In this document: piece by piece, positions 15,932 through 23,728 of the stretch | Layout: the number at the start of each line of letters is the position of its first letter | Position numbering within the stretch: the first letter of the stretch is position 1 | DNA from: Luminiphilus sp. | Lineage (GTDB): Bacteria > Pseudomonadota > Gammaproteobacteria > Pseudomonadales > Halieaceae | Reading direction: 5' to 3' | NCBI GenBank assembly: GCA_024638905.1 | Contig: JAHEJH010000011.1 | Location: 1-29,046, forward strand | Length of the DNA stretch: 29,046 nt | Notes under the pieces: generated by a model | The model's database searches: none | Seen by the model: the letters and a program-made list of their open reading frames with translations, nothing else | Told to the model about the DNA's origin: nothing | Translations under genes and position numbers: made by a program

Positions 15932-16519
15932 TTATTGTTGTTGCTTGTTAGGACGGCCCTGAAATATCAGCGCCCAGTTCCTAAACTTCTCCCAATTGCG
16001 AAGCAACAGCATTAGCAGCCGGGTGTGTGTCACCTCGGTGCCCGCTCGCTCGAGTTTGGGATGTTGTTTTAAAACTTTTTTCAGTTTTTTCTGGTCTTCC
16101 CGATCGGTCTCAACAAAAAGCACGTGACGGCCTTGGGCCAGCGCTTTTTCAAATCGGGTGAAATGGACATTAGGAGCCTGCATACCGATGAAGCCGGCCT
16201 CCCAGGTCGCAAAGCCGAAGCCGATGATGGCCAAAAACACAAAGGGGACCCAGCCGACCTGCGCCGCAATACCCGAGAAGTGTGCCACCAGCAGAATGAC
16301 GCCTGCCACGGCCAAGCCCAATACCGCACCGATCTCACCGGAGTGGATAACATCGGTTTTCAGAAAGCTGGCCACGCGATTCACGTCGTGGTTGTCGAGG
16401 CCAACGTCGTCGTTACTGAGCAAATAGATCTGTGGACGGGCTATGCCGCCAGTTTCGAGGTGGTGCTCAATCTGTTCGAGATCGTCCAGATCGTCACTGA
16501 TGTAATAGAAGCGCTTCAT
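15932..16519 (-). CDS. conserved hypothetical membrane protein with two helices
   Basis: The family is not recognised with certainty. The 195-residue protein has a soluble N-terminal part (1-60) that begins RFYYISDDLDDLEQIEHHLE and resembles the small alpha/beta domain of YflT/DUF1269-type proteins. Two hydrophobic helices follow (about 61-82 with a GEIGAVLGLAVAG glycine pattern, and 88-110). A basic C-terminal part includes HVLFVETDREDQKKLKKVLK, ending in a glutamine run. The topology suggests an inner-membrane protein with both ends in the cytoplasm. The ATG at 16519 has a strong ribosome site, AGGAGG, about four bases upstream. It lies 142 bp upstream of the oxidase operon on the same strand, and its own 5' leader may be long and structured. 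No function is assigned. Confidence 0.8.
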   Translation of the reverse strand: MKRFYYISDDLDDLEQIEHHLETGGIARPQIYLLSNDDVGLDNHDVNRVASFLKTDVIHSGEIGAVLGLAVAGVILLVAHFSGIAAQVGWVPFVFLAIIGFGFATWEAGFIGMQAPNVHFTRFEKALAQGRHVLFVETDREDQKKLKKVLKQHPKLERAGTEVTHTRLLMLLLRNWEKFRNWALIFQGRPNKQQQ

Positions 16520-16834
16520 GAGCCCTCCTCTTTTTACTTATTATCGTTATGTCCCCGGCGCCGCCCTTTGGGTCATCCACCAAGCCAAGGTTCTCTCACC
16601 GGTCTCTCTGTACCGTGTGGCCTGCCACCGCTACATCCCCCGATGTAGCCGCTTATGCAAGCGAAGAGAACCCTCCCTATCGGCTTGAGTATAGACCGCT
16701 CGTTTTAATAAAGAAAGCGCCTCAATCGCTGCCAAAAAGTCGGGCTCTTAACGAGCGTGCAACATTGATTGGGAGAGGATTGACCTCTCGCACAGGAACG
16801 CGGTTATGGCGGCACTGTCTTCGGCTGCGAAGTC
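16520..16834. other. 315-bp intergenic region rich in hairpins
   Basis: No gene is seen here. Reading on the minus strand from the GNAT stop toward the membrane-protein start, there are four inverted repeats: GAGAGG-N5-CCTCTC (16773-16789), GCTC-N5-GAGC (16744-16756) followed on the minus strand by a short T run, GCTT-N4-AAGC (16651-16662), and a perfect 8-bp stem with 4-base loop, GCTACATC-N4-GATGTAGC (16630-16649). A TATACT hexamer on the minus strand (16693 to 16688) could be the -10 of a promoter, though its -35 is poor. That would give the downstream gene a leader of roughly 160 bases containing the two hairpins nearest the gene. Confidence 0.5.
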
Positions 16835-17413
16835 CTAGCCACCCGTGCAGGCGGAGAGAGGCGATTTCTCTAGAAATTGACTCAATGGGTCTACCATATA
16901 CTCCCCAAAGGGCTGAATGTCGCGATAACCAAGCGAACGGTACAAGGCGTCGGCCTCGGGCTGATAAATGCCCATCTCCAGTCGAGCACAGTCGATACCT
17001 TCAGCCAGAATCTCAGCCTCAATCGCGCTCATCAATTTGCGGGATAGGCCGAGCCCACGATAAGCCTCTTGCACATACAGCCGCTTGATTTCGGCATACT
17101 CCGCCTCGCGATAGAAACGCGCCGCAACACAGGCAATACAGTCACCAACCTCGCTGCCGGGTAACGGTTCATCCGTTTTCGCCGGCTGGCCTGCGGCATC
17201 AGGGCTTGATGACAGAAAGGCGCCGAGGAAGACCGCGTCACCGGTTCTCAGGCTCTCGCTACTGACAAGATGATTGCTCTCTGCGGGATATAACGAGGCC
17301 ATATATTCATCGGAGAGCAACAACAGGTGATCTGCCTCAGCACCCGGTATGGGTGCCAGCGAAATGCTCTCTGCCTGAGGGCCACGTTCATGCTGTCCAG
17401 AATATTGATCCAT
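16835..17413 (-). CDS. GNAT-family N-acetyltransferase
   Basis: This 192-residue acetyl-CoA-dependent acyltransferase has the acetyl-CoA pyrophosphate motif RLYVQEAYRGLGLSRKLM at about residues 111-128 (R/Q-x-x-G-x-G pattern), followed by helix IEAEILAEGIDCARLEMG and the C-terminal ADALYRSLGYRDIQPFGEY typical of small-molecule or amino-acid acetyltransferases. The N-terminal half lacks obvious motifs. The start is placed at ATG 17413, where AAGG lies eight bases upstream; a TTG at 17434 would add seven residues. It is divergent from the luciferase-like oxidoreductase, with 61 bp between the starts. The acceptor substrate cannot be deduced. Confidence 0.88.
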   Translation of the reverse strand: MDQYSGQHERGPQAESISLAPIPGAEADHLLLLSDEYMASLYPAESNHLVSSESLRTGDAVFLGAFLSSSPDAAGQPAKTDEPLPGSEVGDCIACVAARFYREAEYAEIKRLYVQEAYRGLGLSRKLMSAIEAEILAEGIDCARLEMGIYQPEADALYRSLGYRDIQPFGEYMVDPLSQFLEKSPLSACTGG

Positions 17414-17474
17414 CCAAAAGACCTTATCACGCAACCAGCAACAACCATTGACGCACTGCAGGAAAGGGATTTAA

Positions 17475-18542
17475 GTGGGCTCGGAAACGCCGCAAAGAGC
17501 ACATGGAACTGGCATGACGGAATTCGGTATTGTGATGGAGCCCAGCCCGGGCAACACCGCGCAACTGGCTGCGGAGGCGGAGCGACTGGGCTTCGATATT
17601 TTGCTCAGTCCCGACACCCAGAACCTTTCCCCGGATCCGATCGGACAGCTCAACCTCGCCGGGGCAGGAACACAACGCCTTCGGGTCGGCACCGGCGTCA
17701 CCAACCCCATTACTCGCGATCCGGCTGTGCTCGCCAGCGCTTTGGCTTCTCTGTCTGCAGAGACAGGCGGTCGCGCGCTGTGCGGCATCGGCCGGGGTGA
17801 CTCGAGTCTCGCGCACATTGGTAAAGGTAATAGCACCACCGCGCAACTCAAAACGTTTATCGAACGGCTCCGGGCCTACCTGAATGGTGACGTCGTGGAA
17901 CGTAACGGACGCGCGTCGCAGCTTCGCTGGCTCGATTCCTACCCATATCACCCTGTCCCTATCGATATCGCCTGCACCGGCCCCAAAACCATTCAGATGG
18001 CCGTCGAGGTAGGCGACCGCATCTCCTTTGCAGTAGGTAGCGCACCCGAGCGCCTGCAGTGGGCAATGAATACGGCGCTTGAACATCTCAACAAGATCGA
18101 CCGGCCCCGAGACAGCATTCAAATCGGTGCCTACATCAATCTGGTCTGCGACGAGGACGAGCAAAGAGCCCTGTCGCTGGGCAAGTTGATCGCTGGCATG
18201 GTCGCGCATTTTGCGGGACTCAAAAACGCGCCGACCGATCACCTGCCAACCAAACTGCGTGCGATCGCTGAAAGTATGCAGTCGCAGTACGACATGGCAC
18301 GTCACGCCCAGGAAGAGGGAACGCACCTTGAGCTTATCGATGAGGCTTTTGTCGACTGGTTCTCGATCTGTGGCCCACCGGACAAATGTATCGAGCGCCT
18401 GGAGCCACTGATCGACCTGGGACTGGAGCACGTTTATCAGCTGGGAGGCTCTCCGGTTGCGCACCCGCATGGGGCACGACAGGTGGCCATGGTCGAGCAG
18501 GCGAAACTGTTCGCGTCCCACGTCATGCCCCGCTTCCGGTAA
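17475..18542 (+). CDS. luciferase-like (LLM) class oxidoreductase, TIGR03857-like
   Basis: This TIM-barrel flavin- or F420-dependent oxidoreductase of the bacterial luciferase-like superfamily has 355 residues. Visible features are the N-terminal strand TEFGIVMEPSPG, the conserved LRVGTGVTNPITRDPAVLASALASL region (two motifs of the superfamily), RALCGIGRGDSS, and a C-terminal WFSICGPPDKCIERLEPL with GLEHVYQLGG. The pattern resembles the TIGR03857 subgroup, often annotated as F420-dependent. Whether this organism makes F420 cannot be seen, so FMN is equally possible. The start is GTG 17475, because AGGAAAGGG ends six bases upstream; ATG 17514 is an alternative that begins right at the conserved domain. 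It is the first of three plus-strand genes with the MFS transporter 49 bp downstream, suggesting that it acts on an imported or exported small molecule. Confidence 0.87.
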   Translation: MGSETPQRAHGTGMTEFGIVMEPSPGNTAQLAAEAERLGFDILLSPDTQNLSPDPIGQLNLAGAGTQRLRVGTGVTNPITRDPAVLASALASLSAETGGRALCGIGRGDSSLAHIGKGNSTTAQLKTFIERLRAYLNGDVVERNGRASQLRWLDSYPYHPVPIDIACTGPKTIQMAVEVGDRISFAVGSAPERLQWAMNTALEHLNKIDRPRDSIQIGAYINLVCDEDEQRALSLGKLIAGMVAHFAGLKNAPTDHLPTKLRAIAESMQSQYDMARHAQEEGTHLELIDEAFVDWFSICGPPDKCIERLEPLIDLGLEHVYQLGGSPVAHPHGARQVAMVEQAKLFASHVMPRFR

Positions 18543-18591
18543 GGGCCATGAAGTCCGGAGCGTTTTGTCGACATAGGTTCACATCATCCCC

Positions 18592-19923
18592 ATGACTGAG
18601 CTGCAGGCGTCTCATAAAACCACTGCCTACCATTGGTACGTCGTGGGGGTGCTCACCTTTGCGTACCTGGTGTCCTTCCTCGATCGCCAAATCCTCGCAC
18701 TGATGGTCGGACCAATTCAGGCCGATCTTTCTCTGAGCGATACGCAGATGAGTCTGCTGATGGGCTTGGCTTTCTCCATTTTCTACGTTTTTATGGCGGT
18801 GCCACTGGGTCGCCTCGCGGATCAAACCGTGCGCCGTAATATCATTATCGGTGGTGTCACGTTATGGAGCGCGATGACTGCCGCCTGTGGACTCGCAGGC
18901 AACTACTGGCAACTGTTTCTGGCGCGAATGGGAGTGGGCGTAGGCGAAGCCAGCCTCACCCCGAGCGCAACGTCCATGATCGCCGACTATTTTCCACCGG
19001 GTGTGCGCGGCAAGGCGCTGGCGACCTACAACGCCGGGGTGTCGCTCGGCACCGGTTTCGCCATGGTGTTCGGCGGGATGGTGATCACCTATGTCAGCAC
19101 CAGCGAACGCCATGTGCTGCCGGTCATTGGCAGTGTGGCAGCCTGGCAGTACGTATTTTTCCTCGTCGCACTGCCCGGGCTTCTGGTAGTCCTTCTGATG
19201 CTCACTGTGCGCGAGCCGGCCAGGCAAGAGACCAGCTCAGCGGCTCAGAATCTAAGTTTCCGCGAAGTCCTCTCGTTCCTGCATGGCAGAAGAAAGATCT
19301 ATGTCCCGCTCTTTCTCGGCATGTCGGTAAATACCATTGTCGGTTATGCGCTGTTCTCCTGGATTCCCACCAGTTTCGCTCGCGTTCACGGCTGGACCAT
19401 GGGTGACATTGGCCTCGGATACGGCCTGATTATTTTGGCCACCGGCCCGCTGGGCGTGTTCCTCGCCGGGAGCCTGATCGACAAGCTACACCGTGCCGGG
19501 CAGCAGAACGCGGAACTGAAGGTCGCGTTACTCAGTATCGCGATCTGCCTTCCGGGGGTTGTGTATCTCCCACTCGCATCTACGGGCCAAGCAGCGTTGA
19601 TGGCGATGATTCCTGCCAGTATCGGTCCCGCCATGACCACCGCGTCGGGTTCTATCGCGGTCATTAATGTGACCCCGAATCAAATCCGGGGGCAAACCAT
19701 GGCGCTCTACTTACTCACGATCTCGCTGCTGGGCCTGTCGCTGGGACCCACCGCCGTCGCCCTGCTCACAGATTATGTGTTTAAAGATCCAGCGATGATC
19801 GATTGGTCTATCAGTTGCGTGGTGATTGCCTCATCACTGTTTTCCGCTGTCATGTTATGGCGCTGCCTGCAACCTTTCGGCGAGGGCGTGCGGGAAACGG
19901 TAAACTTAGCGCGTTCAACTTGA
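18592..19923 (+). CDS. major facilitator superfamily transporter, spinster-like
   Basis: This 443-residue secondary transporter has about 12 membrane helices. The first helix segment YVVGVLTFAYLVSFLDRQIL and the loop 2-3 motif GRLADQTVRRNIIIGG place it in the MFS, in the spinster-like branch common in proteobacteria, often seen next to catabolic oxidoreductases. Helix 4-5 has ARMGVGVGEASLTPSATSMIADYFPPG, typical of this branch. The ribosome site at ATG 18592 is poor. It lies 49 bp after the LLM oxidoreductase gene and 27 bp before dsbB, all on the same strand, so the three may be co-transcribed. The substrate is unknown; the pairing with an oxidoreductase suggests an organic acid or aromatic compound. 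Confidence 0.92.
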   Translation: MTELQASHKTTAYHWYVVGVLTFAYLVSFLDRQILALMVGPIQADLSLSDTQMSLLMGLAFSIFYVFMAVPLGRLADQTVRRNIIIGGVTLWSAMTAACGLAGNYWQLFLARMGVGVGEASLTPSATSMIADYFPPGVRGKALATYNAGVSLGTGFAMVFGGMVITYVSTSERHVLPVIGSVAAWQYVFFLVALPGLLVVLLMLTVREPARQETSSAAQNLSFREVLSFLHGRRKIYVPLFLGMSVNTIVGYALFSWIPTSFARVHGWTMGDIGLGYGLIILATGPLGVFLAGSLIDKLHRAGQQNAELKVALLSIAICLPGVVYLPLASTGQAALMAMIPASIGPAMTTASGSIAVINVTPNQIRGQTMALYLLTISLLGLSLGPTAVALLTDYVFKDPAMIDWSISCVVIASSLFSAVMLWRCLQPFGEGVRETVNLARST

Positions 19924-19950
19924 TCCACCACAGATGGCATCGCTAACAAC

Positions 19951-20451
19951 GTGACAACACTCTCGCGCTTTCTCAAATCTCGCTGGTACTGGCTGACCCT
20001 TGTTTTGTTTGGTATCGCCCTCCTGAGCGTGGCCTTGTATTACCAATACGCGCTGGGTGATGAGCCCTGTCAGGTGTGTATTCATGCCCGACTTTGGGTG
20101 GTCGCTTTTACACTGATCGCACTCATCATGCTCATCACACCGCAGATCACACTGGTGCGTGTTGTGGGGAACTTAGGTGTGCTCACTGCAGCTGCAGGCC
20201 TGTTTGAGCGCGCCCGGTACTTGTACCGACTGGAAAACGGCATCGGGGATGGCAGTTGCCAGTTTCAACTCGGTATGCCGGACTGGTTCGCCGTGGATCG
20301 ATGGATGCCCTGGCTCTTTGAGGTGCGCAATCTGTGCTCGTTCACGCCAGAGATGCTGTTGGGACTTAGCATGACCGAGACTTTGATGGGATTGGCCATT
20401 GGAATCGGTTTTCTGGCGGCCCTGACGCTCGCGGGAGATTTGAGAAAGTGA
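19951..20451 (+). CDS. dsbB: disulfide bond formation protein DsbB
   Basis: This inner-membrane quinone-linked protein reoxidises DsbA in the periplasm. The 166 residues form four helices. The first periplasmic loop has the redox pair Cys40-Cys43 (EPCQVC), and the second loop has Cys103 and Cys129 (GSCQFQL, RNLCSF), the second essential pair. A conserved arginine follows CQVC at Arg47. The length is slightly below the E. coli protein. The start is GTG 19951 with a weak ribosome site, 27 bp downstream of the MFS gene. No DsbA is in the window. Cytochrome c maturation of the fused subunit II also needs periplasmic thiol chemistry, but any link is inference. Confidence 0.94.
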   Translation: MTTLSRFLKSRWYWLTLVLFGIALLSVALYYQYALGDEPCQVCIHARLWVVAFTLIALIMLITPQITLVRVVGNLGVLTAAAGLFERARYLYRLENGIGDGSCQFQLGMPDWFAVDRWMPWLFEVRNLCSFTPEMLLGLSMTETLMGLAIGIGFLAALTLAGDLRK

Positions 20452-20525
20452 GTTTCAGCAGCTACCGACGCAAGATAGCGACCTTCGAGGAAGTGTCTAC
20501 AGTCACGGCCTTCCTGATGTACTCG

Positions 20526-20560
20526 AAAAAAAATATTGTGCGGTTGACCATCAGGCCGCT
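20526..20560 (-). terminator. possible weak terminator of the serine dehydratase gene
   Basis: On the minus strand downstream of the stop at 20581 there is a small GCGG...CCGC hairpin followed closely by an eight-base T run (the A run at 20526-20533 on the plus strand). The stem is only four pairs with a 12-base loop, so this is weak support. The plus-strand dsbB stop lies just beyond, so a shared stop region would make sense. Confidence 0.25.
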
Positions 20561-20580
20561 CAAAAATATCGCCCCACCAC

Positions 20581-21981
20581 CTAGCACTCGATCAAACTGA
20601 CCGGCACCTCGAGAACGTTAATCGCCAACCCGCCGCGGGCGGTCTCTTTGTACTTATCCTGCATATCGCGACCCGTATCGCGCATCGTCTTGATCACCTG
20701 ATCCAACGAGACAAAGTGCTCGCCACTACCACGCAGCGCCATCCGCGCGGCGCTGATGGCTTTCACCGCACCCATGGCATTACGCTCGATGCAGGGCACC
20801 TGCACCAGGCCGCCGATCGGGTCACAGGTCAGGCCAAGGTTATGCTCCATCGCGATTTCAGCGGCGTTCTCCACCTGAGCGGGGGTGCCGCCCAGAGCGT
20901 CGGCCAAGGCGCCCGCCGCCATAGAGCAGGCCGAGCCCACCTCACCCTGGCAGCCGACCTCGGCACCCGAGATAGAGGCGTTGATCTTGTAGAGGATGCC
21001 AATCGCGCCTGCCGTCAGCAGGAATCGGCACACGTCTTCGTCACTCGCGCCACGGCAATGGTGAAGGTAGTACTTGAGCACCGCGGGAATAATCCCGGCC
21101 GCGCCATTGGTGGGCGCCGTCACAATCCGGCCACCGACCGCGTTCTCCTCATTCACCGCCAGGGCATACAGCGTCACCCAGTCCATGGTGTTCAGCGACT
21201 CATCGCCAAGGGAGTCGCCCTGACTCTTCAACTGGCGGTACAACTGCGCCGCCCGCCTTTTGACCTTGAGGCCGCCGGGCATAATTCCTTCGGTGCGGCA
21301 GCCGCGGTCGATACAGGCCTGCATGACCTCCCAGAGCGCGAGTAGCTCGCTGCGGATCTCAGCCTCGCTGCGCCAGGCCAACTCGTTGGCCAGCATCAGC
21401 GAGCTGATGGAAAGGCCATGCTCCTTGCATAGTGCGAGCAGCTCCTCGGCGGTGGAGAACGGATATCGAACCGGCGTGGGGTCATCTACCACCACGTCTC
21501 CGTCACTCGCCGACTCATCCACCACAAATCCGCCGCCTACCGAGTAGTAGACCCGGGTCTGCAGTACCTCGCCCTGCTCGTCGTAACCCGTGAAGCGCAT
21601 GCCATTGGCATGGAAGGGCAGCGTCTCGGTGCGGTGCATGATCAAGTCGTCGCGGTAGTCGAACGCAATCTGATGCGCGCCCAGCAGGTTTAGGCTACCG
21701 TGCTCGCGCGCGGCGGCTATCCGGGCTTCAATGCCTTCAATGTCGACCGTGTCGGGCGCTTCGCCCTCCAATCCCAAAATGATCGCTTTTGGAGAACCGT
21801 GGCCAGCACCGGTGGCCCCAAGTGAGCCAAACAGCTCGGTAGTCACGCGATAACAGCGGCTTAGGGAGCCGGTGTCCTCAAGCGCCACTGCAAACATCCG
21901 CGCGGCATGCATGGGGCCGACGGTATGAGAGCTGGAGGGACCAATCCCCACCTTAAACAGGTCAAATGTGCTGATAGACAT
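20581..21981 (-). CDS. sdaA: L-serine ammonia-lyase, iron-sulfur type
   Basis: This enzyme deaminates L-serine to pyruvate and ammonia using a [4Fe-4S] cluster. The 466-residue single-chain type has an N-terminal beta domain (STFDLFKVGIGPSSSHTVGPM) and a C-terminal alpha domain with NEENAVGGRIVTAPTNGAAG. Three cluster cysteines are Cys344 (EVGCQGEVG), Cys386 (GLTCDPIGG) and Cys397 (VPCIERN). The last residue is Cys466 (SLIEC); in the characterised Legionella enzyme a C-terminal cysteine folds into the active site as the fourth cluster ligand, and this tail fits that. ATG 21981 is chosen because homologues begin with this motif; the frame is open to 22050 but the extra residues look non-coding. 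It is divergent from the TrpB2 gene. Confidence 0.95.
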   Translation of the reverse strand: MSISTFDLFKVGIGPSSSHTVGPMHAARMFAVALEDTGSLSRCYRVTTELFGSLGATGAGHGSPKAIILGLEGEAPDTVDIEGIEARIAAAREHGSLNLLGAHQIAFDYRDDLIMHRTETLPFHANGMRFTGYDEQGEVLQTRVYYSVGGGFVVDESASDGDVVVDDPTPVRYPFSTAEELLALCKEHGLSISSLMLANELAWRSEAEIRSELLALWEVMQACIDRGCRTEGIMPGGLKVKRRAAQLYRQLKSQGDSLGDESLNTMDWVTLYALAVNEENAVGGRIVTAPTNGAAGIIPAVLKYYLHHCRGASDEDVCRFLLTAGAIGILYKINASISGAEVGCQGEVGSACSMAAGALADALGGTPAQVENAAEIAMEHNLGLTCDPIGGLVQVPCIERNAMGAVKAISAARMALRGSGEHFVSLDQVIKTMRDTGRDMQDKYKETARGGLAINVLEVPVSLIEC

Positions 21982-22357
21982 GGGCGAAAGCTGGTTGGGG
22001 CGTGAAACGAGCGGTGGCGGAGTGTAGCGCCTAAAAAATGTCCGCGTCACGCGAATTTATCGTTATTACAGTAAGGCTCTGTTACGCCGGGAGGCACCTG
22101 AATGGATTGCTGGCGAGAGAGATCCCCAAAGGCTTAGATAAGGGCTCTTTGTGAGCTGATGGCAGCTCATTCATGACTGATGGCATCAAATCTTTGATCG
22201 CGCCGCGCAAAACCGCCGATATCGCCCACCCACATGAACTTGAGCTTGATTGTTCGCCCTTCACGGCAGTTGCGTTGTGCGCTGTCTCCCTTATCATGCG
22301 CGATCTTTTGACTGATTTAGGGCATTTCAGCGGCATACCCGCAAGGCCCTGTGGACC
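21982..22357. other. 376-bp divergent gap between serine dehydratase and trpB2
   Basis: This is the shared upstream region of two enzymes that use L-serine. It contains three closely spaced inverted repeats at 22152-22198, described separately, and a 62-codon open frame from ATG 22173 that ends in an ATGA overlap with the trpB2 start. That frame has no good ribosome site and ordinary codon use, so it is not called a gene here. No clear -35/-10 pair was found on either strand. Confidence 0.5.
22152..22198. promoter_or_regulatory. three adjacent inverted repeats upstream of trpB2
   Basis: In 47 bases there are TGAGCTG-N4-CAGCTCA (22152-22169, perfect 7-bp arms), TGATG-G-CATCA (22178-22188, perfect) and ATCAAA-TC-TTTGAT (22185-22198, perfect 6-bp arms). 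The last two share bases 22185-22188, so they cannot both form as RNA stems at once. They could be protein-binding sites for a regulator of the divergent pair, or RNA structures in a leader. No T run follows, so a simple terminator is unlikely. Confidence 0.4.
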
Positions 22358-23728
22358 ATGACTATGAGTACTCCCACCAAAATCTATCTTGACGAGTCAG
22401 AGATGCCGACGCGTTGGTACAACGTCGTTGCAGACCTGCCGGAGCCACCACCACCGCCGCTGCATCCAGGTACACACCAGCCGGCGACAGGAGACGACTT
22501 CGCCGCGCTGTTCCCTAAGGCATTGATCGAGCAGGAAATGTCAGCTGAACGCTACATTGATATCCCGGGCGATGTGCTTGATGTGTACCGACTGTGGCGC
22601 CCCAGCCCCCTGTTCCGCGCACACCGCCTTGAGAAGTTACTCGATACGCCGGCGCGTATTTACTACAAGTACGAGGGCGTAAGCCCGGCGGGCTCTCATA
22701 AACCCAACACCGCGGTACCGCAGGTCTGGTACAACGCGCAGGAGGGCATTCGCAAGCTCACCACCGAAACTGGCGCGGGCCAATGGGGTAGTTCCCTGGC
22801 GTTCGCCTGCGCCCAGTTTGGGCTCGAATGCGAGATCTGGCAGGTAGCCGCTTCATACAAAGCCAAACCCTACCGCCGCACCATGATGGAAATTTGGGGT
22901 GGACAGGTACACCCAAGCCCGTCTGACGTCACCGACTATGGTAAGCAACTGCTTGCTCAGGATCCGGACCACCCCGGCTCATTGGGGATCGCGATTTCAG
23001 AGGCTGTTGCCGAAGCAGTGGAAGATCCATCCATCCGCTACGCACTCGGTAGCGTGCTCAATCACGTGTTGCTCCACCAGACCATTATCGGTGAGGAAGC
23101 CTTGCTGCAGTTGGCGAAAGTCGACGAAACACCCGATGTGCTGGTGGGCTGCACCGGCGGCGGCTCCAATTTCGGGGGTTTGGCATTTCCCTTCCTGCGC
23201 GAGAAGCTCGCAGGCAAAATGAACCCGACGATTCGATGCGTTGAGCCGGCGGCTTGCCCAACACTCACAAAAGGCGAATATCGTTACGACTTTGGTGACA
23301 CTGCGGGCCTGACGCCCCTGATGAAAATGCATACGCTCGGTGCGTCGTTTATTCCAGAGCCCATCCATGCAGGGGGGTTGCGCTATCACGGCATGGCGCC
23401 ACTGGTCTCACATATCTATGAGCTAGGGCTCGTGGAAGCGATCTCAGTTCCCCAAACCGAATGTTTCGAGGGAGCGCTGCAATTCGCTCGCAGCGAGGGC
23501 ATCGTGCCGGCACCGGAACCCACCCACGCAATTGCGGCAGCGGTGAGAGAGGCCATGGCATGTAAGGAGTCCGGTGAGGAGAAAGTCATTTTGACCGCAT
23601 TGTGTGGTCATGGGCATCTGGACCTCGCGGCCTACGAAACATTTCTTTCAGGGCAGATGGTTGACTTGGACTTGCCCGACAGCGCTATTCAGGAAGCAAT
23701 GGCAAGTGTTCCAACGATTGCAGATTGA
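22358..23728 (+). CDS. tryptophan synthase beta chain, TrpB2 type
   Basis: This pyridoxal-phosphate enzyme of the TrpB2 branch joins L-serine (or O-phosphoserine in some members) with indole to give tryptophan. The 456-residue protein is longer than ordinary TrpB, and the N-terminal extension with LPEPPPPPLHPGTHQ is typical of TrpB2. Lys115 in PAGSHKPNTAV forms the Schiff base. The phosphate-binding glycine loop is CTGGGSNFGG. Other landmarks are TETGAGQWGSSLAFAC and the C-terminal ALCGHGHLDLAAYE. No trpA gene accompanies it, as is usual for TrpB2. ATG 22358 is used; ATG 22364 is an equally possible start. It is monocistronic, ending 42 bases before a strong hairpin terminator. Its indole source may be salvage rather than the TrpA reaction. 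Confidence 0.93.
   Translation: MTMSTPTKIYLDESEMPTRWYNVVADLPEPPPPPLHPGTHQPATGDDFAALFPKALIEQEMSAERYIDIPGDVLDVYRLWRPSPLFRAHRLEKLLDTPARIYYKYEGVSPAGSHKPNTAVPQVWYNAQEGIRKLTTETGAGQWGSSLAFACAQFGLECEIWQVAASYKAKPYRRTMMEIWGGQVHPSPSDVTDYGKQLLAQDPDHPGSLGIAISEAVAEAVEDPSIRYALGSVLNHVLLHQTIIGEEALLQLAKVDETPDVLVGCTGGGSNFGGLAFPFLREKLAGKMNPTIRCVEPAACPTLTKGEYRYDFGDTAGLTPLMKMHTLGASFIPEPIHAGGLRYHGMAPLVSHIYELGLVEAISVPQTECFEGALQFARSEGIVPAPEPTHAIAAAVREAMACKESGEEKVILTALCGHGHLDLAAYETFLSGQMVDLDLPDSAIQEAMASVPTIAD

Noticed and set aside
17427..18521. 364-codon minus-strand frame opposite the luciferase-like gene
   Set aside because: The plus-strand frame has superfamily motifs and a good ribosome site; the opposite frame has none.
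20448..20600. 50-codon frame from GTG overlapping the dsbB stop
   Set aside because: It runs into the coding end of the convergent serine dehydratase, has no domain or helix, and includes an A run typical of a terminator region.
21982..22050. N-terminal extension of the serine dehydratase to 22050
   Set aside because: The added residues are Arg/Pro-rich and precede the conserved family N-terminus; ATG 21981 gives the usual length.
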